Assembly: GCF_900177675.1 (NCBI RefSeq)
Contig: NZ_FXWM01000001.1
Location: forward strand, 4,163,001-4,227,000
Direction: 5' to 3'
Length of the DNA stretch: 64,000 nucleotides
DNA from: Bacillus sp. OV166
Lineage (GTDB): Bacteria; Bacillota; Bacilli; Bacillales; Cytobacillaceae
The notes below the pieces were generated by a model. That model was not told the origin of the DNA. It did no database searches and saw only the letters and a program-made list of their open reading frames with translations. Below are positions 62,188-64,000 of the stretch, one piece after another. Within the stretch, counting starts at the first letter, position 1. Every line of letters begins with the position of its first letter. The position numbers and the translations under genes are program-made.

Positions 62188-62230
62188 ATTTGACCATTTG
62201 ATATTATCAGCTTTCCCCTGTCTAAAAAAA

Positions 62231-62245
62231 AACGCCTTAGGCGTT
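62231..62245 (-). terminator. Compact terminator overlapping a stop codon
   Basis: On the minus strand AACGCC-TAA-GGCGTT is followed by TTTTTTTT. Its first arm begins within the TAA stop of the zinc-ribbon gene. Confidence 0.8.
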
Positions 62246-62415
62246 TAATAATTGCACTTTGGACATGGTTGAAACCGATTTTTCCCATGTCCGCATTGTC
62301 TGCACTTGTCTGAGTATTGTTTACTATTTTTAAATTTCCATTGTTCATACGTGATGCCATGTGAACCTTCATCGTTTAAGTACTTAATATAATCATTCCC
62401 ATAAGGATAGATCAA
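62245..62415 (-). CDS. Small zinc-ribbon protein
   Basis: This 56-residue protein (about LIYPYGNDYIKYLNDEG, then HGITYEQWKF) ends with two CxxC pairs, KCRQCGHGKNRFQPCPKCNY, a typical zinc ribbon. GGAGG lies eight bases before the TTG start; an ATG two codons earlier is in frame but too close to the binding site. The stop codon runs directly into a compact terminator. Family and role are unknown. Function in binding nucleic acid or protein is only a possibility. Confidence 0.72.
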   Translation of the reverse strand: MIYPYGNDYIKYLNDEGSHGITYEQWKFKNSKQYSDKCRQCGHGKNRFQPCPKCNY

Positions 62416-62485
62416 CAACATCACCTCCAGTGCTCACTATAAATGTATGCGCTTACATCGACTAAAAACACTGAAAATAAATAAA

Positions 62486-62530
62486 AAAAAGTGTCAGGCA
62501 CCAACCATTTTCTGAAAGGGCCAAACACTT
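62486..62530. repeat. GTGTCAGGCACC-family repeat with decayed right arm
   Basis: AAAAAGTGTCAGGCACCA is intact; the right arm GGGCCAAACACTTTC keeps only parts of the GGTGCCTGACACTTT consensus. Confidence 0.75.
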
Positions 62531-62560
62531 TCGCTGGCATAAGATGACGGACCTAAAAAA

Positions 62561-62590
62561 TTAGGACCAACCGTGTTAGGTTGATCCTAG
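62561..62590 (-). terminator. Terminator of the Gfo/Idh/MocA gene
   Basis: On the minus strand AGGATCAACC pairs with GGTTGGTCCT, followed by AATTTTTTAGG, eight bases after the stop. Confidence 0.8.
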
Positions 62591-62597
62591 TCCCATA

Positions 62598-63587
62598 CTA
62601 CTGATAATAATTCTTCACCATTTCTCCCATGACCCAGTTCGTTCTGGCACCTGTCACTCCACTGCTAGGGCAATGAAGGCTACCACTTGTTAAGTCAGCT
62701 ACAATCGCTTCGACAAGTGGTTGATGGACGTGCTCTGGTCGCTCGAAACTCCATTGCTCCGTTCCGCTCGCTGTAGTTAAAACAATGGGCTCGTTTCCGA
62801 AAGTGGAAAAGGTGATTTTCCCTCGGCTCCCCACAATTTCATTTCTATCGACATTTTCAAAAGCAGTAAAACACCAATTTCCGACACCATGGACGCCAGA
62901 TTCAAACCGATATGTACCTGTTACAATATCTTCGGCACGATAATAGCCTGCTTGATTGGAAGCAAATCCTTGCACAGACGTAATCGGTCCAAGTAAAAAA
63001 TCTAATAGATCAAGCGTATGGCTGGCTAGATCAAAAAATAGTCCCCCGCCTGCCAATTCCGGTTGAACTCGCCATGGAAGATGTTGTGGGTCCAACACAT
63101 CTTCCGTAGCTTTTTGATATTGTGTTGATGATACAAACCGTACCTCACCAACTGCCCTATTCTCCAACAGCTCTTTTATTTTTAAAAATCGCTGTTGTGC
63201 CCTCCGATAGTAAGCTACATATAATGGGACTCCTGCCTCCTCACAAGCACCAATCATTTCCTGGCATTCATCGAAATTGCGGGCCATTGGCTTTTCTACA
63301 TAAACAGGTTTCCCTGCCTTTGCTGCCTTGATTGTATACTCCTTATGGGATCCTGGCGGTGTTGCAATATAGATAGCATCTATCTCAGGATCGTTTATAA
63401 GTTCATCCGCATTATCATACCACTTTGGTACATCGTGCCGGTTTGCATAATCTTTGGCAAGTCCCCCCGTTCTTCTCATAACGGCAACCAACTCAGAATT
63501 ATTAATTTTTTGGAATGCTGGACCGCTTTTCACTTCTGTTACATCACCGCATCCAATGATCCCCCAACGAACTTTATCAAACTTCAT
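62598..63587 (-). CDS. Gfo/Idh/MocA-family oxidoreductase
   Basis: This 329-residue NAD(P)-dependent dehydrogenase has the Rossmann motif WGIIGCGDVTEVKSGPAF, the EKPMARN motif (EKP with catalytic Lys), and GGGLFFDLASHTLDLLDFLLGP in the substrate domain. The ATG at 63587 follows AAGGAGATT; an upstream in-frame codon lies inside the end of the neighbouring gene. It follows a SEC-C protein gene after 14 bp. The sugar substrate is unknown. Confidence 0.88.
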   Translation of the reverse strand: MKFDKVRWGIIGCGDVTEVKSGPAFQKINNSELVAVMRRTGGLAKDYANRHDVPKWYDNADELINDPEIDAIYIATPPGSHKEYTIKAAKAGKPVYVEKPMARNFDECQEMIGACEEAGVPLYVAYYRRAQQRFLKIKELLENRAVGEVRFVSSTQYQKATEDVLDPQHLPWRVQPELAGGGLFFDLASHTLDLLDFLLGPITSVQGFASNQAGYYRAEDIVTGTYRFESGVHGVGNWCFTAFENVDRNEIVGSRGKITFSTFGNEPIVLTTASGTEQWSFERPEHVHQPLVEAIVADLTSGSLHCPSSGVTGARTNWVMGEMVKNYYQ

Positions 63588-63601
63588 CGCACTTAATCTC
63601 C

Positions 63602-64000
63602 TTATTTGCCACAGCACTTTTTATATTTTCTCCCGCTTCCACACGGGCACGGATCATTTCGCCCTACTTTATTTTCCGTTAAAATTGGACCGTTTTGGGA
63701 AATTCCACTCTGCTTGCTTTCATTTCTAAATTCTATTTCTCTTCCAAGTGCTGCAAGCTTCCAATCCATTAATTCAGGATGTGGCTCGCCTAAAATGGAA
63801 TAATAACTATAAACCGTCTGTTCAATATCTACGAGGCTTGAGAAGTATTCCTTTTTCATATGATCTCTAATTTCAGGAAGAGCATCTATAGAAAGCTGAT
63901 GACAGAGTGCTTCGATCAGCATATCCTGGTCTTCAAGTTCATCTGAATATTGATAGGCTTCTCTCAAAACCTGAACCGCGAGGTCTGATTTAATATTTTC
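63602..64000 (-). CDS. SEC-C motif protein, partial at the window edge
   Basis: The C-terminal part of a longer protein is visible; the frame is open to the last base of the window, so the start lies outside. It ends with a SEC-C zinc-binding motif (GRNDPCPCGSGRKYKKCCGK), as found at the tail of SecA and of many unrelated proteins. The preceding helical region has no recognised domain. Confidence 0.8.
   Translation of the reverse strand, partial: ENIKSDLAVQVLREAYQYSDELEDQDMLIEALCHQLSIDALPEIRDHMKKEYFSSLVDIEQTVYSYYSILGEPHPELMDWKLAALGREIEFRNESKQSGISQNGPILTENKVGRNDPCPCGSGRKYKKCCGK

Noticed and set aside
62121..62372. Minus-strand open frame of 83 codons
   Set aside because: It runs through a terminator and is an out-of-frame shadow of the zinc-ribbon gene, which has the binding site and CxxC motifs.

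Overview
The window looks like chromosomal DNA of a low-GC, endospore-forming Bacillaceae, possibly of the Neobacillus/Mesobacillus kind; this is inferred from gene content and repeats, not from a marker gene. Supporting signs are a SleB/CwlJ-type cortex-lytic hydrolase, an FbpA-type small protein, a Crh-like HPr paralogue, a glnQHMP-ordered amino-acid transporter, strong AGGAGG ribosome binding sites and frequent TTG/GTG starts. No rRNA, tRNA, CRISPR array or prophage was seen.

Layout. 1-6.8 kb: a membrane protein, an IS3-family element, then fdhD, a YdeP-like molybdopterin oxidoreductase and a DUF2294 protein. 7.3-14.1 kb: S66 peptidase, LspA-like peptidase, arylamine N-acetyltransferase, a YbjQ pair, and a CoA-transferase/acyl-CoA dehydrogenase operon behind a leader with an intrinsic terminator. 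14.4-20.3 kb: HelD, a second IS3-family element, and a divergent QorB-like reductase/Rrf2 repressor pair with two matching operators. 20.5-30 kb: a secreted GH3 enzyme of higher GC, and a four-gene signalling operon (hybrid kinase, CheR, REC-PAS-PAS kinase, sugar-binding-type protein). 30.5-36.5 kb: an IlvB-type enzyme and a RpiR-M20-GNAT-racemase operon that matches the known D- to L-amino-acid conversion route. 37-46.8 kb: FbpA, an HTH/J-domain protein, a short pyruvate kinase paralogue, glnQHMP, an amino-acid permease, a SleB-like hydrolase and a zinc protease. 47-51.2 kb: LacI regulator with two Gfo/Idh/MocA oxidoreductases (one frameshifted) and ThuA. 51.4-59.6 kb: an S9 peptidase, then a thiazole/oxazole-modified microcin (TOMM) cluster of the heterocycloanthracin/sonorensin type: Cys-rich precursor, ThiF-like protein, YcaO cyclodehydratase and SagB dehydrogenase. 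59.9-64 kb: an HPr-like protein lacking the active-site His, DUF1275 and small proteins, a third Gfo/Idh/MocA enzyme and a partial SEC-C protein.

The least expected signal is structural. Both IS3-family elements sit precisely inside the loop of a bidirectional rho-independent terminator hairpin, with 3-bp target duplications, which points to terminator-loop target selection. Three further repeat families are visible: a dispersed GTGTCAGGCACC palindrome (nine sites, several acting as terminators), two arrays of AGCGAAT cores with a 21-bp period, and a 51-52 bp tandem repeat.
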